DNA of 64,000 bases from Sandaracinaceae bacterium. GTDB lineage: Bacteria > Myxococcota_A > Polyangia > Polyangiales > Sandaracinaceae. The stretch lies in contig JACKEC010000019.1 of NCBI GenBank assembly GCA_020633195.1, positions 507,741 to 571,740 on the forward strand, read 5' to 3'. Numbering within the stretch: the stretch's first letter is position 1; every line of letters begins with the position of its first letter. The position numbers and the translations under genes are program-made. Below, in pieces: positions 1-8,819 of this stretch. Under the pieces are notes generated by a model. That model ran no database searches. It saw only the letters and a list, made by a program, of their open reading frames with translations, and was not told the origin of the DNA.

Positions 1-645
1 CTCGCCGTCGGCGTCTCCGTGCGCTCACCGGCGATGGAGTTCGCGTGGAACTACGCGGCGAGCAACGTCGCCAGCGAGGTGGTCCTCGACGACGTGGACC
101 CGACGCTCGACAGCGCGGCCTACGATGCGCTCGTCGGCGACGAGTGGGCCTTCGGCGCCGAGGCGAGCTCCCCCCTGCGGGTCTGGCTCGGCGTCGCGCT
201 CACCCTCGACCGCTTCTGGCTCTCGGCGGAGGTCGACCTCCAGCACCCGCTCGACAACCCCACCGTCGGCGTCGAGCGGGACTTCGTCTGGAACGCCCGC
301 GTCGGCGCGCACTACGAGGTCGACGAGTCCGTCCGCGTCGGCGCCGGCCTCTTCACCGACAACCGCACCCGCACCCGCATCCGCTACCTCGGCGAGGAGA
401 ACATGGACTACTACGGCGGCACCCTCGGCCTCGAGCTGCGCACCCCTCACCGCCTCGGCGAGGGCGAGGACGCCGACAGCCTGATCTTCTCCAGCACCTT
501 CGCCCTGCGCTACGCCGTCGGCGTCGGCGAGGTCGTCGGCCTCTCCCTCGACCCGACCGTCGGCGAGCTCGCGAGCCCCGATCCCCTGCTCGCCTCGACC
601 GTGCACGAGATCTCGCTCCACATCGGCTCGGCGCTGTTCTTCTGA
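1..645 (+). CDS. Outer-membrane beta-barrel protein, C-terminal part (5' end outside window)
   Basis: The reading frame is open from base 1, so the start lies upstream; 214 residues are visible. Alternating hydrophobic/polar stretches separated by Asp/Asn/Gly turns, many aromatic residues, and a final ...SALFF ending in Phe are typical of the last strands of an outer-membrane barrel recognised by the BAM machinery. It resembles the porin/FadL-like or conserved hypothetical barrel proteins of myxobacteria, but no family-specific motif is visible. It converges on the transporter gene at 744, with a strong hairpin between them. Transport substrate cannot be inferred. Confidence 0.6.
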   Translation, partial: LAVGVSVRSPAMEFAWNYAASNVASEVVLDDVDPTLDSAAYDALVGDEWAFGAEASSPLRVWLGVALTLDRFWLSAEVDLQHPLDNPTVGVERDFVWNARVGAHYEVDESVRVGAGLFTDNRTRTRIRYLGEENMDYYGGTLGLELRTPHRLGEGEDADSLIFSSTFALRYAVGVGEVVGLSLDPTVGELASPDPLLASTVHEISLHIGSALFF

Positions 646-668
646 GCTTCCCCGGTCTCGACAACACC

Positions 669-734
669 GGGGACGATCTTCTTCAATTTCTTCATTCGGC
701 TTTCGAGATGAAGAAAGTGAAGAGGATCGTCCCC
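669..734. terminator. Bidirectional hairpin terminator between convergent genes
   Basis: Two 27-base arms (669-695 and 708-734) are inverted repeats of each other with only two mismatches, enclosing a 12-base loop. The structure sits exactly between the stop of the barrel gene (645) and the stop of the minus-strand transporter gene (744). The arms are relatively A/T-rich inside (TTCTTCAATTTCTTCAT) with GGGGAC at the base, so either strand gives a long stem. Function as a shared terminator is inferred from position and symmetry. Confidence 0.75.
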
Positions 735-743
735 GAGGCATGA

Positions 744-2603
744 TCAGTGGCCGCCCTTGCCCTTGGGCTTGGCGTTCCAGATGCGCGTCGTGAGCAGGAA
801 GCCGACGATGGCGAACGGCACGAGGAACCACGGCCAGTAGGCCCAGTCCTGGGTCGTGAGGTAGCCGAGCGAGAACGACTGCAGCGCGGTCCCGAGGTAG
901 ACGAAGCCGTCGATCACGCCGACCGCGGTGCCCGCGCCCTTGCGGCCGCCGAAGTCCATCGTCGCGGTGCCCGACAACAAGCCGTGCGTCCCGATGACGC
1001 AGAGGCTCATCAGGAACACGATCAGGCCCAGGACCCACGGCGGCAGCGGCAGCTCCGGGCGGGCGTCGAGGAGGCGGACGTCGCCCGCGCGCTGCGTCGC
1101 CGCCGGATCGGGGAGGGTGACCTCGACGCGCTCGCCGCCGCGCTCGATCACCGCGGGCAGCCCCCGCGCGTCGTCGACGGGCGGGCGCTCCGCGAGGCCG
1201 CCGCTCGTCGAGCAGATGCACTCCTCGGGGTTCCAGCGCGAGCTGCGGCAGGTCGGCTCCCAGCACACGACCGCGGCGCGGACCTCGGCCCAGCCGTCGA
1301 TGTCCTCGACACCGGCGATCGCGACGATGCGGTCCCCGACCTCGAGGCCGCTCCCGTCACCGGTCGCCATCACGACGTTGGTGGGCGGCGAGAGGCTGAA
1401 GCCCATCGCGATGGTGAGCAGCACGAGCAGGCCGTAGAGCCCGGCGGCGGCGGGGCCGCGGCGGCTCTGGAAGAACAGGTCCGAGACCCAGCCCGCGACG
1501 TTGCCACCGACGACGCCCGCGATGAAGAGGAGGCCTCCCCAGCCGCCCTGCACGAACGGCGCGAGGAACGCGAGCGCGCCGAAGATCACGAGGTAGCCGC
1601 GCCGCGCGCCCTTCGCCCACTTCGCGGCGATCCCGAAGCTCACCATCGCCACGAGGAAGCAGCCGCCGAGGATCCAGAGGTTGTCCCACGAGCCGCGGCG
1701 GAGCATGTGGTCCGTGGGGAGGACCCAGATCTCCTTCGTGTAGATGTCGAACCAGTGCATCACCCCGTTGCGCAGGACGCCGGTGCACAGCTCGATGAAC
1801 GCGACCGTCATGATGATCGGGTTCGTGAAGATCCGCTTGAACAGCTCGAGCGCGGGGACGGGCGCGTCGCCCTCGTCGCCGCTCGACGCGTCGCCGCAGT
1901 CGAAGTCCTCGTGGCCCGCGCCGCTCGGGCGATCGCGCAGCAGGAAGAACTCGATCACGAGGAGCACGAGGAGCATCAGCGCGGGCACCGCGAAGACGAC
2001 CCACGCGCGCGCCTCGCTCGGCGTGTCCGCGCCCATCCACCACTCGGCCGCGTCGAGGAGCCAGCCGTTGACGGTGAACGCGAGGAAGATCCCGCTCGAG
2101 ATCATCGTGCCGAAGATCCCCGAGAAGCCGCCGCGCTCGCTGACGTGGAACCAGCTCGCGTTGACCTTGACGATCGAGACCGCGCCGTAGCTCTGGAAGT
2201 ACATGTTCACGGCGTAGAGCCCGCTGAACACGGCCAAGAGCGGCGCCTCGGCGGCGTGGCCGGACGCGATCACCCAGTGGAGGTAGGCACCCATCGCGGC
2301 GTTCGCGACGAACGCGCCCGCGACCCCGATGAGCATCCCCTTGCGGCCGCCGATGCGGTCGACGAGCGGGCCGTTGAGCAGGAACGCGAGCGCGTACGTG
2401 ACGGTCCCGACGCCGAAGATGATCCCGAAGTCTTCCTTCGTCATCAGCGGGCCGAGCGAGCCCTTGGCGACCGTCAGGTTGTAGCGCCCCATATAGAGGA
2501 GCGCGTAGGCGATGCCGAGCGGGAACCAGTTGAGGAACCGGCGGGCCCGGAAGGCCTGCGAGTGAGTCACCGCGGGCTCGGAGGACGGGCTCGATGAGGC
2601 CAT
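744..2603 (-). CDS. MFS transporter of the organophosphate:phosphate antiporter type with an inserted PDZ-like domain
   Basis: 619 residues. The N-terminal 400 residues are a typical MFS/OPA (GlpT/UhpT/PgtP-like) core: NWFPLGIAYALLYMGRYNLT in TM1, DRIGGRKGM in the 2-3 loop, and a hydrophilic central loop. Residues about 403-519, between the tenth and eleventh membrane helices, are a soluble insert containing a PDZ-like segment (SGLEVGDRIVAIAGVEDIDG followed by VIERGGERVEVTLPD) with a short Cys cluster (CWEPTC, CIC) inside it; the membrane core then resumes at PPWVLGLIVFLMSL. OPA members have about 440-480 residues, so the insert explains the extra length. It starts one base after the stop of the upstream HAD gene, so the two form an operon; together they suggest uptake and dephosphorylation of a phosphate ester (inference). 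Confidence 0.85.
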   Translation of the reverse strand: MASSSPSSEPAVTHSQAFRARRFLNWFPLGIAYALLYMGRYNLTVAKGSLGPLMTKEDFGIIFGVGTVTYALAFLLNGPLVDRIGGRKGMLIGVAGAFVANAAMGAYLHWVIASGHAAEAPLLAVFSGLYAVNMYFQSYGAVSIVKVNASWFHVSERGGFSGIFGTMISSGIFLAFTVNGWLLDAAEWWMGADTPSEARAWVVFAVPALMLLVLLVIEFFLLRDRPSGAGHEDFDCGDASSGDEGDAPVPALELFKRIFTNPIIMTVAFIELCTGVLRNGVMHWFDIYTKEIWVLPTDHMLRRGSWDNLWILGGCFLVAMVSFGIAAKWAKGARRGYLVIFGALAFLAPFVQGGWGGLLFIAGVVGGNVAGWVSDLFFQSRRGPAAAGLYGLLVLLTIAMGFSLSPPTNVVMATGDGSGLEVGDRIVAIAGVEDIDGWAEVRAAVVCWEPTCRSSRWNPEECICSTSGGLAERPPVDDARGLPAVIERGGERVEVTLPDPAATQRAGDVRLLDARPELPLPPWVLGLIVFLMSLCVIGTHGLLSGTATMDFGGRKGAGTAVGVIDGFVYLGTALQSFSLGYLTTQDWAYWPWFLVPFAIVGFLLTTRIWNAKPKGKGGH

Positions 2604-2604
2604 G

Positions 2605-3342
2605 TCAGTGGGTCCGGAAGTCCGCGATGACCTGGACGCCGGGCACCGGGTTCGGCGCGCCCGGGACCTTCTGGGTCTCGAGCTGCACCACGGTCGCCTC
2701 GGGGAACAGGGACGCGGCCAGGTTGCAGTTGGCCGGCTCGTTGTCGAAGAACGCGGTCACCTCGCCGACCCTCGAGAGGGTGGGCAGCGCGCCGCGCTTG
2801 AACGCCTCGTCGTGCATGTGCTCGTCGGGCTTGAGGATCAGCTCGGTGCCGGCGACGGCGATCGGGAAGCCCTCGTCGCGCAGCTTGGCGACCGTGCCGA
2901 CGAGCATCCCCGGGATGTCGCGGCCGGTGAGGTAGCAGACGACGGCGCCGCGGGCGTAGCACTCGCGGACGTACTCGGGGGCTCCTTCGAGGGGCACGTC
3001 ACAGGCGATGTACTCGTCCCGGAAGAAGCGCTCGTGCCAATACTGGGTGATGTTCTTGACGACGTCGGCCCGGTAGATGTTGCAGGCCTTGAGCGTGTCG
3101 GTGAGCAGGTAGTGCACCTTGTCGAGCTCGAGGCCGAGGAGCGCGTTGGCGATCTCCGGATCCTCGTCGGCGACCTCCTCGCGCAGCTCGTGGAGGATCT
3201 CCAGGGTGCGCGGCCGGTTGTCGAAGAGGGTGGCGTCGAGGTCGAAGACGATGACGGGCGCGATCCCCGAGCTTCGCTCTTCGATACCAGCGAGGACCTG
3301 GCTCAGGACGTCGAGCTGATGAGGGAGCGGGGGGGGACGCAC
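2605..3342 (-). CDS. HAD-superfamily phosphatase-like protein
   Basis: HAD motif I is VFDLDATLFDNR (nucleophile and general acid Asp pair with Ala between), motif II is YLTGRD, the motif III Lys is in LKPDEHM, and motif IV is FFDNEPANC. This supports a Mg-dependent phosphohydrolase of the swivelling HAD type; the substrate is unknown. The frame stays open upstream to 3504, but the residues before 3342 are Pro/Arg/Ser-rich and not HAD-like, so a GTG at 3342 is preferred; ATGs at 3468 and 3504 are alternatives. No clear ribosome binding site is visible for any of them. The gene is followed after one base by the MFS/OPA transporter. Confidence 0.75.
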   Translation of the reverse strand: MRPPPLPHQLDVLSQVLAGIEERSSGIAPVIVFDLDATLFDNRPRTLEILHELREEVADEDPEIANALLGLELDKVHYLLTDTLKACNIYRADVVKNITQYWHERFFRDEYIACDVPLEGAPEYVRECYARGAVVCYLTGRDIPGMLVGTVAKLRDEGFPIAVAGTELILKPDEHMHDEAFKRGALPTLSRVGEVTAFFDNEPANCNLAASLFPEATVVQLETQKVPGAPNPVPGVQVIADFRTH

Positions 3343-3585
3343 GGCGCGAGGATGAAACGGAAGCGGGGCTCCGTGCAACTGGCCAGGGGTGCGCGACGAG
3401 ACGGAGCCGAGTCGGGAATTCGCGAACCCTTCCCGGGGATTGCGGAGGGCGGCGATGATCCCTATCATCGAGGCGCCCGCCAGGGAATGCGCGGGCCCCT
3501 TCAACGGTCTTGGACGCGGCTTGACACTCGAATCGCACGATCCCGTGACGAGGCTCGCGGCCGAGAACGTGCTCCCCTACCGCCG

Positions 3586-4083
3586 ATGACCGAAGAGCTA
3601 CGCGACAGCACCCTACCGCCGGAACGAGCACGGGACGTGCCGGTCTCCGAGCGACGCAAGCTCGCGCGGGCCCGGCGCGCCGTGGCCACGATCCCGCCCG
3701 TCCGCGTCCGCGGCGTGCTGGTGGTGGAGGACGATCCCGATCTGCAGTGGCGGCTCGCCCGCATGCTGACGGTGCGCGGTAACCGGGTCGTCGGGACGAG
3801 CTCGGCCGAGGGCGCCCTCGAGCTGATCCGGCAGTGGCCGGTCGACCTGGTCCTCGTCGACGACACCCTGCCGGGGATGACCGGCGTCGAGCTGGCGCGG
3901 ATCCTGGGTGAGGAGTACCCGGAGACCGCGGTGGTGCTGATGTCGAGCGACGAGCAGGGCGGGCAGAGCGCGATGGCCGCGCGGCTCGCCGGAGCGGTGG
4001 CGACGATCACCAAGCCCTTCCGGCCCGAGGCGCTGCTCGAGCTGCTGCGCTCGTTCCCGAAGGGTGAGCCCGAGCTCGCCTGA
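3586..4083 (+). CDS. Single-domain response regulator (CheY-like receiver)
   Basis: 165 residues: an Arg-rich 40-residue N-terminal extension and then one receiver domain. The acidic pair is in VVEDDPD, the phosphoacceptor Asp is in LVLVDDTLPGMTG, the conserved Ser/Thr is in VVLMSS, and the Lys is in TKPF. No output domain follows. The frame is open far upstream, but the ATG at 3586 places the start just before this extension. The following S55-type gene overlaps its end if the GTG at 4064 is used, suggesting co-transcription. No partner histidine kinase is in the window. Confidence 0.85.
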   Translation: MTEELRDSTLPPERARDVPVSERRKLARARRAVATIPPVRVRGVLVVEDDPDLQWRLARMLTVRGNRVVGTSSAEGALELIRQWPVDLVLVDDTLPGMTGVELARILGEEYPETAVVLMSSDEQGGQSAMAARLAGAVATITKPFRPEALLELLRSFPKGEPELA

Positions 4084-5956
4084 GGCTCAGCCCTTGCGCG
4101 TCCGACACGGCTTCGTCGTCTCGGTCTTCGCCGGCCTGCTGGTCTCGGCGGTGGCCCTCGGTCAGGTGCGCAGCGCCCCCGCGGGGGTGATCCCCGTCTC
4201 GGAGATCACGCCGGGGATGCGGGGCTACGGCCTCACCGTGTTCCAGGGCACCGAGCCCGAGCGCTTCGACGTCGAGGTCATCGACGTCCTCCACAACTTC
4301 CGGCCCGACCAGGACCTGATCCTGATCCGGACCCCGCACCCGCTCCTCGATCGCGCGCACGTCGTCGCCGGGATGAGCGGCAGCCCCATCTACCTCGATG
4401 GTCGGCTCGCTGGCGCCTACGCGTACGGCTGGCCGTTCAGCTCCGACGCGGTGGCGGGCGTCACCCCGGCGGCGCCGATGCTCACCGAGATGCGGCGCCC
4501 CGTCCGGCCCGATCCCTTCGCGGGCACCGGCCCGCTCGCCGCCCGCCGACCCGCGCGCGCGGCCGGCCCGCACCTCGCCGGGCTCCCCGCGTATCGCGGC
4601 GACACCCCGGTCGACGCGACGACCGCGCTCGCCGCGCACACCGCGCGCCTCGGCGCGGTGCGAGCGCCCGACGGCGCCACGCTCCGCCCCGCGGCCACCC
4701 CGCTCTTGCTCGGCGGCTTCGACGACGCGGTCGTCCGGATGCTCGACGCGCAGCTCGAGCCCCTCGGGCTGATGACGCTCCAGGCGGGCGGCGCCGGCGA
4801 GCGCACGCCGCCCCCGAACGCGCCCACGCGCTACGTCGACGGCGGCGCGGTGGGTGTCCAGGTCGTCCGCGGCGACATCGCGTCCACGGCGGTCGGCACC
4901 GTCACCCACGTCGAGGGCGCGCGCGCCGTCGCGTTCGGCCACCCCATGATCGGCGCCGGCCAGACGAGCCTGCCGACCGCGCTCGTCCGCGTCCTCCACA
5001 TCCTCGTCAGCGAGAACCGCTCCTTCAAGATCAGCGAGCCGGTCCGCCCGCTCGGCACCCTCGTCCACGACCGCCAGTCGGGCGTCGTCGTCGACAGCGG
5101 CACCCGCGCGGTGACCGTGCCGGTGCGGCTCCGCATCCGCGGCGTCGAGGGCGCGCCCCGCACCGAGTGGAACTTCGAGGTCGCGAGCCACCGGGTGTTG
5201 ACGCCGGTGATCATGAACGCGGCGATCCTCAACGCGCTGACGGCCACCGCCTCGGACAGCGCCGACGTCATGTACACCGCGTCGAGCCGCGTCTGGGTCG
5301 AGGGCCGCAGCGAGCCCGTCACGATCGCCGACGAGGGCTACAGCCGCCTCGGCGCGGCGAACCCCCTCGCGCTCTCGGGCCTCCGGCTCTTCCAGGTCAT
5401 GGAGGCCATCTACGGCAACGGCTTCGAGGTCGCGCGCGCCGACCACGTGGAGGTCGACCTCGACGTCCGCTTCGCGCGGGAGACCGTGTCGATCCTCGAC
5501 GCGTCCGTGCCCGCCGACGAGGTCGACCCCGGCAGCACCGTGCCTGTGCGCGTGGTGCTCCGCCGCTTCGGCCAGGACGAAGAGGTCCGCGTCGTCCCCG
5601 TGCGCATCCCCGAGAGCCTCGCGGGCGAGAGCGTCCGCATCGATCTCCAGCCGGGCCCGTCGGCGACGATCGAGCACGTGCAGGCGCGGAGCCTCGACGA
5701 GCTCTTCACCTCGATCGGCGAGCGCTACCCGACCACCTCGATGGTCGTCACCGTCGCGACTCCGTCGCGCGGTCTCCGCTTCCCCGGGCACGTCGTGCGG
5801 CACCTGCCGCGCTCGGCGCTCGACTCGCTCCAGCTCACGAACGACGCCGACCGCGCGCGGCCCTTCATCACCTACGACCGCCACGAGGTGGGGCTCGGCA
5901 ACGTGGTGAGCGGCGGCGCGCGCATCGAGCTCACCGTCCGGAGGACGCCGCGTTGA
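4064..5956 (+). CDS. Secreted SpoIVB-type (S55) serine peptidase domain protein
   Basis: 630 residues. An N-terminal hydrophobic export segment (FVVSVFAGLLVSAVALG) leads into an S55 domain: ITPGMRGYGLTVFQGTEPE, then FDVEVIDVL, and the nucleophile region VVAGMSGSPIYLDG at about residues 101-114. The rest is a long beta-rich extracytoplasmic region. SpoIVB peptidases cleave intramembrane-protease regulators in sporulating Bacillus; in myxobacteria relatives of unknown target occur, so only the fold is assigned. Start choice is open: GTG 4064 overlaps the receiver gene by 20 bases, while a TTG at 4094 has TGAGG eight bases upstream. The stop overlaps the next gene's TTG start (TTGA). Confidence 0.8.
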   Translation: MSPSSPEAQPLRVRHGFVVSVFAGLLVSAVALGQVRSAPAGVIPVSEITPGMRGYGLTVFQGTEPERFDVEVIDVLHNFRPDQDLILIRTPHPLLDRAHVVAGMSGSPIYLDGRLAGAYAYGWPFSSDAVAGVTPAAPMLTEMRRPVRPDPFAGTGPLAARRPARAAGPHLAGLPAYRGDTPVDATTALAAHTARLGAVRAPDGATLRPAATPLLLGGFDDAVVRMLDAQLEPLGLMTLQAGGAGERTPPPNAPTRYVDGGAVGVQVVRGDIASTAVGTVTHVEGARAVAFGHPMIGAGQTSLPTALVRVLHILVSENRSFKISEPVRPLGTLVHDRQSGVVVDSGTRAVTVPVRLRIRGVEGAPRTEWNFEVASHRVLTPVIMNAAILNALTATASDSADVMYTASSRVWVEGRSEPVTIADEGYSRLGAANPLALSGLRLFQVMEAIYGNGFEVARADHVEVDLDVRFARETVSILDASVPADEVDPGSTVPVRVVLRRFGQDEEVRVVPVRIPESLAGESVRIDLQPGPSATIEHVQARSLDELFTSIGERYPTTSMVVTVATPSRGLRFPGHVVRHLPRSALDSLQLTNDADRARPFITYDRHEVGLGNVVSGGARIELTVRRTPR

Positions 5957-7992
5957 ACCGACGATCCTTGAAAGCCCTCGCGCTCGCGAGCGGCAGCAGC
6001 CTCTTGGCCTTCGTGTCGATCGCGCCCGCGCTGGCCACCTCGACGGAGCGCTTCGTCCTCGACGACGCCGCGTCGCTCGCCGCCGGCGAGCTCGAGCGCA
6101 CCGCGGTGCACTCGGACGGCCGCGTCACCATCGGCCCCGGGATCGAGCGCGTCGCGCTGCCCGACGAGGTGGCGCTCGTCTACTCGAGCGCGCGCGCGGC
6201 CGACGGCGCGATCTACCTGGGCACCGGCAACGACGGGAAGATCTACAGGGTCCGCGGCGCCAACGTCGAGCTCTACGCCGAGACGGGCCAGCTCCTCGTC
6301 GGCTCGCTCGTCCTCGGCGAAGGCGGCGAGCTCTACGCGGGCACGCTCCCCGAGGGTCGCATCTACCGCGTCGCCCCCGACGGCACTGTCGCCGAGGTCG
6401 CGCGACCGGACGGCGTCGAGCACGTGTGGGACCTCGCCTACGACGCGCGCCGGCACACGCTCTACGCCGCGACGGGCCCCGAGGGCCGCGTCTACGCGAT
6501 CGACCGCAGCGGCCACGCGACCATCCGGTGGGACTCCACCGCGAGCCACGTGATGAGCCTCGCGCTCGCGCCCGACGGCGCGCTCTACGCGGGCACCAGC
6601 GACGACGCCCTCGTCGTGCGCATCGAGGGCGATCGCGTCACCGTCGTCCAGGACTTCGAGGGCAACGAGATCACCGCGCTCGCCCTGCGCGACGGCGTCC
6701 TCGCGGTGGCGGCCAACGAGTTCCCCGACCCGCCCGCGGTGACCACGGCGCACGCGAACACCCCCACCGGCCCGGCCGCCTCGCCGCCGCGGCCCCGCCC
6801 CGGCAAGGGCCGCATCTGGCGGGTGGGCACCGACGGCCGCGCCGAGCGCGTCTTCGCCCAGGACGCCGGCCACGTCACCAGCCTCGCCATCCTCGGCGAC
6901 GGCACCATCGTGGGCGGCACCGGCGCGGACGGCCGCATCGTCCGCGTGAACCCCGACCGCACCACCGCCACGTGGATCGACGTCGACGAGCGCCAGGTCC
7001 TCGACGTCAGCTTCGGCGCCGGCCCCGCGTACTTCGTCACTGGCGACGGCGCGGCGCTGTACCGCGTCACCGACGAGCGCCCGCGCGACGCCATCTGGAA
7101 CAGCAAAGTCCTCGACGCCCGCTTCTCGGCGCGATGGGGCGAGCTCGACTTCCGCGCCGACGGCAACCTCGCCCTGCAGACCCGCAGCGGTAACACCGAG
7201 GAGCCCGACGAGACCTGGAGCGAGTGGTCCAACGAGCTCACCGCCAGCGGCCCCGTCCGCTCGCCGGCGGCGCGCTTCCTCCAGGTTCGCGCGCGCTTCG
7301 CCCGCGACCCCGACGCCACCCTGCGCGCCGTCACCATCTACTTCCTGCCGCAGAACCAGCGCGCCTACGTCACCGACGTCCGCCTCGAGGGGGCGACCAA
7401 GGCCGTCACCGACCGCATGCGCGCCGAGCGCCAGAGCGAGATCCCCGACGCGAGCACCCGCTACAAGATCGCGTGGACGGTCGACAACCCCGACGGCGAC
7501 CGCCTCCGCTACCGCCTGCGCTACCGCGCCGAAGGCCAGCGCGTGTGGCGAGAGGTCCTGCGCTCCGACCAGGTGCTGACCGACACGAACCACGAGTGGC
7601 AGACCGAGTCGATCCCCGACGGCTGGTACGTCGTCCGCGTCGAAGCCTCGGACGAGATGGACAACCCCAACGCCCTGGTGCTGAGGGACTCGCGCGACTC
7701 GGATCCCCTGCGGATCGACAACCACGCCCCGCGCGTGGAGCAGCTCCGGTTCGCGGGGACGCGATTGAGCGGCAGAGCGGTCGACGGGCTCGGGCCGATC
7801 GCGCGCCTCGAGTACGCCGTGGATGGCGGCGACTGGGTGGCGTTCTTTCCGGCGGACGACTTGTTCGACACGGCCACGGAGAGCTTCGAGGTCGACCTGT
7901 CTGCGGTGGCGGCCGGGGAGCACGTGGTGGCCGTGCGCGCGAGTGACGCGAGCGGGAACCTGGGGAGCGCAGAGGCGATCGTTCGGCGGTGA
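5953..7992 (+). CDS. Secreted beta-propeller protein with C-terminal Ig/Fn3-like region
   Basis: 679 residues if translation starts at the TTG at 5953, which overlaps the previous stop as TTGA and begins a convincing signal peptide (LALASGSSLLAFVSIAPALA). Residues about 50-400 contain repeated propeller blades of the form DGAIYLGTG, GELYAGT, GRIYRVAPDG, GALYAGTSDD, GRIVRVNPD. A Pro-rich linker (PPRPRPGKG) interrupts the blades. The C-terminal third (WTVDNPDGDRLRYRLRYR, WYVVRVEASDEMDN, DASGNLGSAEA) looks like Fn3/Ig-type beta sandwiches. It is tightly coupled to the S55 peptidase gene, so the two may act together at the envelope (inference). Confidence 0.8.
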   Translation: MNRRSLKALALASGSSLLAFVSIAPALATSTERFVLDDAASLAAGELERTAVHSDGRVTIGPGIERVALPDEVALVYSSARAADGAIYLGTGNDGKIYRVRGANVELYAETGQLLVGSLVLGEGGELYAGTLPEGRIYRVAPDGTVAEVARPDGVEHVWDLAYDARRHTLYAATGPEGRVYAIDRSGHATIRWDSTASHVMSLALAPDGALYAGTSDDALVVRIEGDRVTVVQDFEGNEITALALRDGVLAVAANEFPDPPAVTTAHANTPTGPAASPPRPRPGKGRIWRVGTDGRAERVFAQDAGHVTSLAILGDGTIVGGTGADGRIVRVNPDRTTATWIDVDERQVLDVSFGAGPAYFVTGDGAALYRVTDERPRDAIWNSKVLDARFSARWGELDFRADGNLALQTRSGNTEEPDETWSEWSNELTASGPVRSPAARFLQVRARFARDPDATLRAVTIYFLPQNQRAYVTDVRLEGATKAVTDRMRAERQSEIPDASTRYKIAWTVDNPDGDRLRYRLRYRAEGQRVWREVLRSDQVLTDTNHEWQTESIPDGWYVVRVEASDEMDNPNALVLRDSRDSDPLRIDNHAPRVEQLRFAGTRLSGRAVDGLGPIARLEYAVDGGDWVAFFPADDLFDTATESFEVDLSAVAAGEHVVAVRASDASGNLGSAEAIVRR

Positions 7993-8180
7993 TCCGCCGG
8001 TCTTGCGTCGGCTGGCGCACAGCGGCAGCGCCGCCCACCATCCCCTCACCCTCGAGATGGCGAGATGCCGATGCGTTTCTGGCGACCCTCGAGCGGGCAC
8101 CTACTCCGCCGTTATCGGCTCTCTCCTGCTGGCCTACGGCACCGGTCTCCCCTTCCCCATAGAATTGCCACACTCGCACC

Positions 8181-8462
8181 ATGCCCCACAGTGACGGTAT
8201 TCGGACCGAGCCCCTCCGCGCGCTAGCAATGCACCTGAGCCGAGATCTGCTGTATCAGCAGTTCGAAGCCCTTCACCATCGCAAGCCGAGCGCGAAGCAG
8301 ATCGACGCCATCACCGTTCACCTGGACCAGGGAAGGGAGTGTCTGGAATTTCGTGTTCGGCCTGGCGGTTCTCTGACCGGAGGAGACCCGGATGACCGAC
8401 GACAAGAAGATGCGATCGAGCTCGCCCAAGCCGCCAAAGGAGCACCCGCGGATCAGGCGTGA
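8181..8462 (+). CDS. Small hypothetical protein, doubtful
   Basis: A 93-residue frame that starts in the gap after the propeller gene. Residues 17-60 (for example RDLLYQQFEALHHRKPSAKQ) look like ordinary protein, but the C-terminal part runs into low-complexity sequence where the next small gene begins in another frame. An internal ATG at 8229 is an alternative start. No family is recognised, and no good ribosome binding site is visible. Confidence 0.3.
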   Translation: MPHSDGIRTEPLRALAMHLSRDLLYQQFEALHHRKPSAKQIDAITVHLDQGRECLEFRVRPGGSLTGGDPDDRRQEDAIELAQAAKGAPADQA

Positions 8463-8634
8463 GCTCCTCGACGAGCTAGAGGTGCCATCGGGCATGCACC
8501 GTGGGTGGGGACGGGTCCGAGATGTCTTGCGACAGAGGTCTGCCAAGCGTTGGTCGGCATGGGCATGGCTGGGTACTGCGCCGACACCGCAGAGTCACGG
8601 CACCGGCGACGCTGGGCCAGCGGTGGTGGTCTAA
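8392..8634 (+). CDS. Small hypothetical protein with a strong ribosome binding site
   Basis: 80 residues, basic in the middle (HPRIRRELLDELEVPSG). The ATG at 8392 follows GGAGGAG at 8379-8385 with six bases of spacing, one of the clearest Shine-Dalgarno sites in this part of the window. It overlaps the 3' end of the 8181 frame by 71 bases. No domain is recognised. The C-terminal 30 residues lie in sequence of mixed character and may not be conserved. Confidence 0.4.
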   Translation: MTDDKKMRSSSPKPPKEHPRIRRELLDELEVPSGMHRGWGRVRDVLRQRSAKRWSAWAWLGTAPTPQSHGTGDAGPAVVV

Positions 8635-8819
8635 CCGTCTGCAAGTGAGGACGAGCGCTCCTGGCGAGGACGGCCCATAGCACCCACCTGCCAGTCCAGC
8701 TCGTCGTAGTACCGCTCCATCGACATCGCCACGGAGGTCAGCACGCGCTCGCTGCCTCGTAGGCGATCGCATGCCACCGGCGGCCGTAGCGTCCATCCCA
8801 GCGACCTCCGCGACCGACA

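Noticed and set aside
747..2597. A 616-residue plus-strand open frame opposite the MFS gene.
   Set aside because: Low-complexity Arg/Glu/Ala composition; the minus strand encodes twelve membrane helices.
4007..8100. Very long minus-strand open frames (625 and 742 residues) opposite the S55 peptidase and propeller genes.
   Set aside because: Translations are Arg/Ala/Asp/Val/His-rich with no domain pattern, while the plus strand has clear signal peptides, catalytic motifs and coupled starts; they are GC-skew artefacts.
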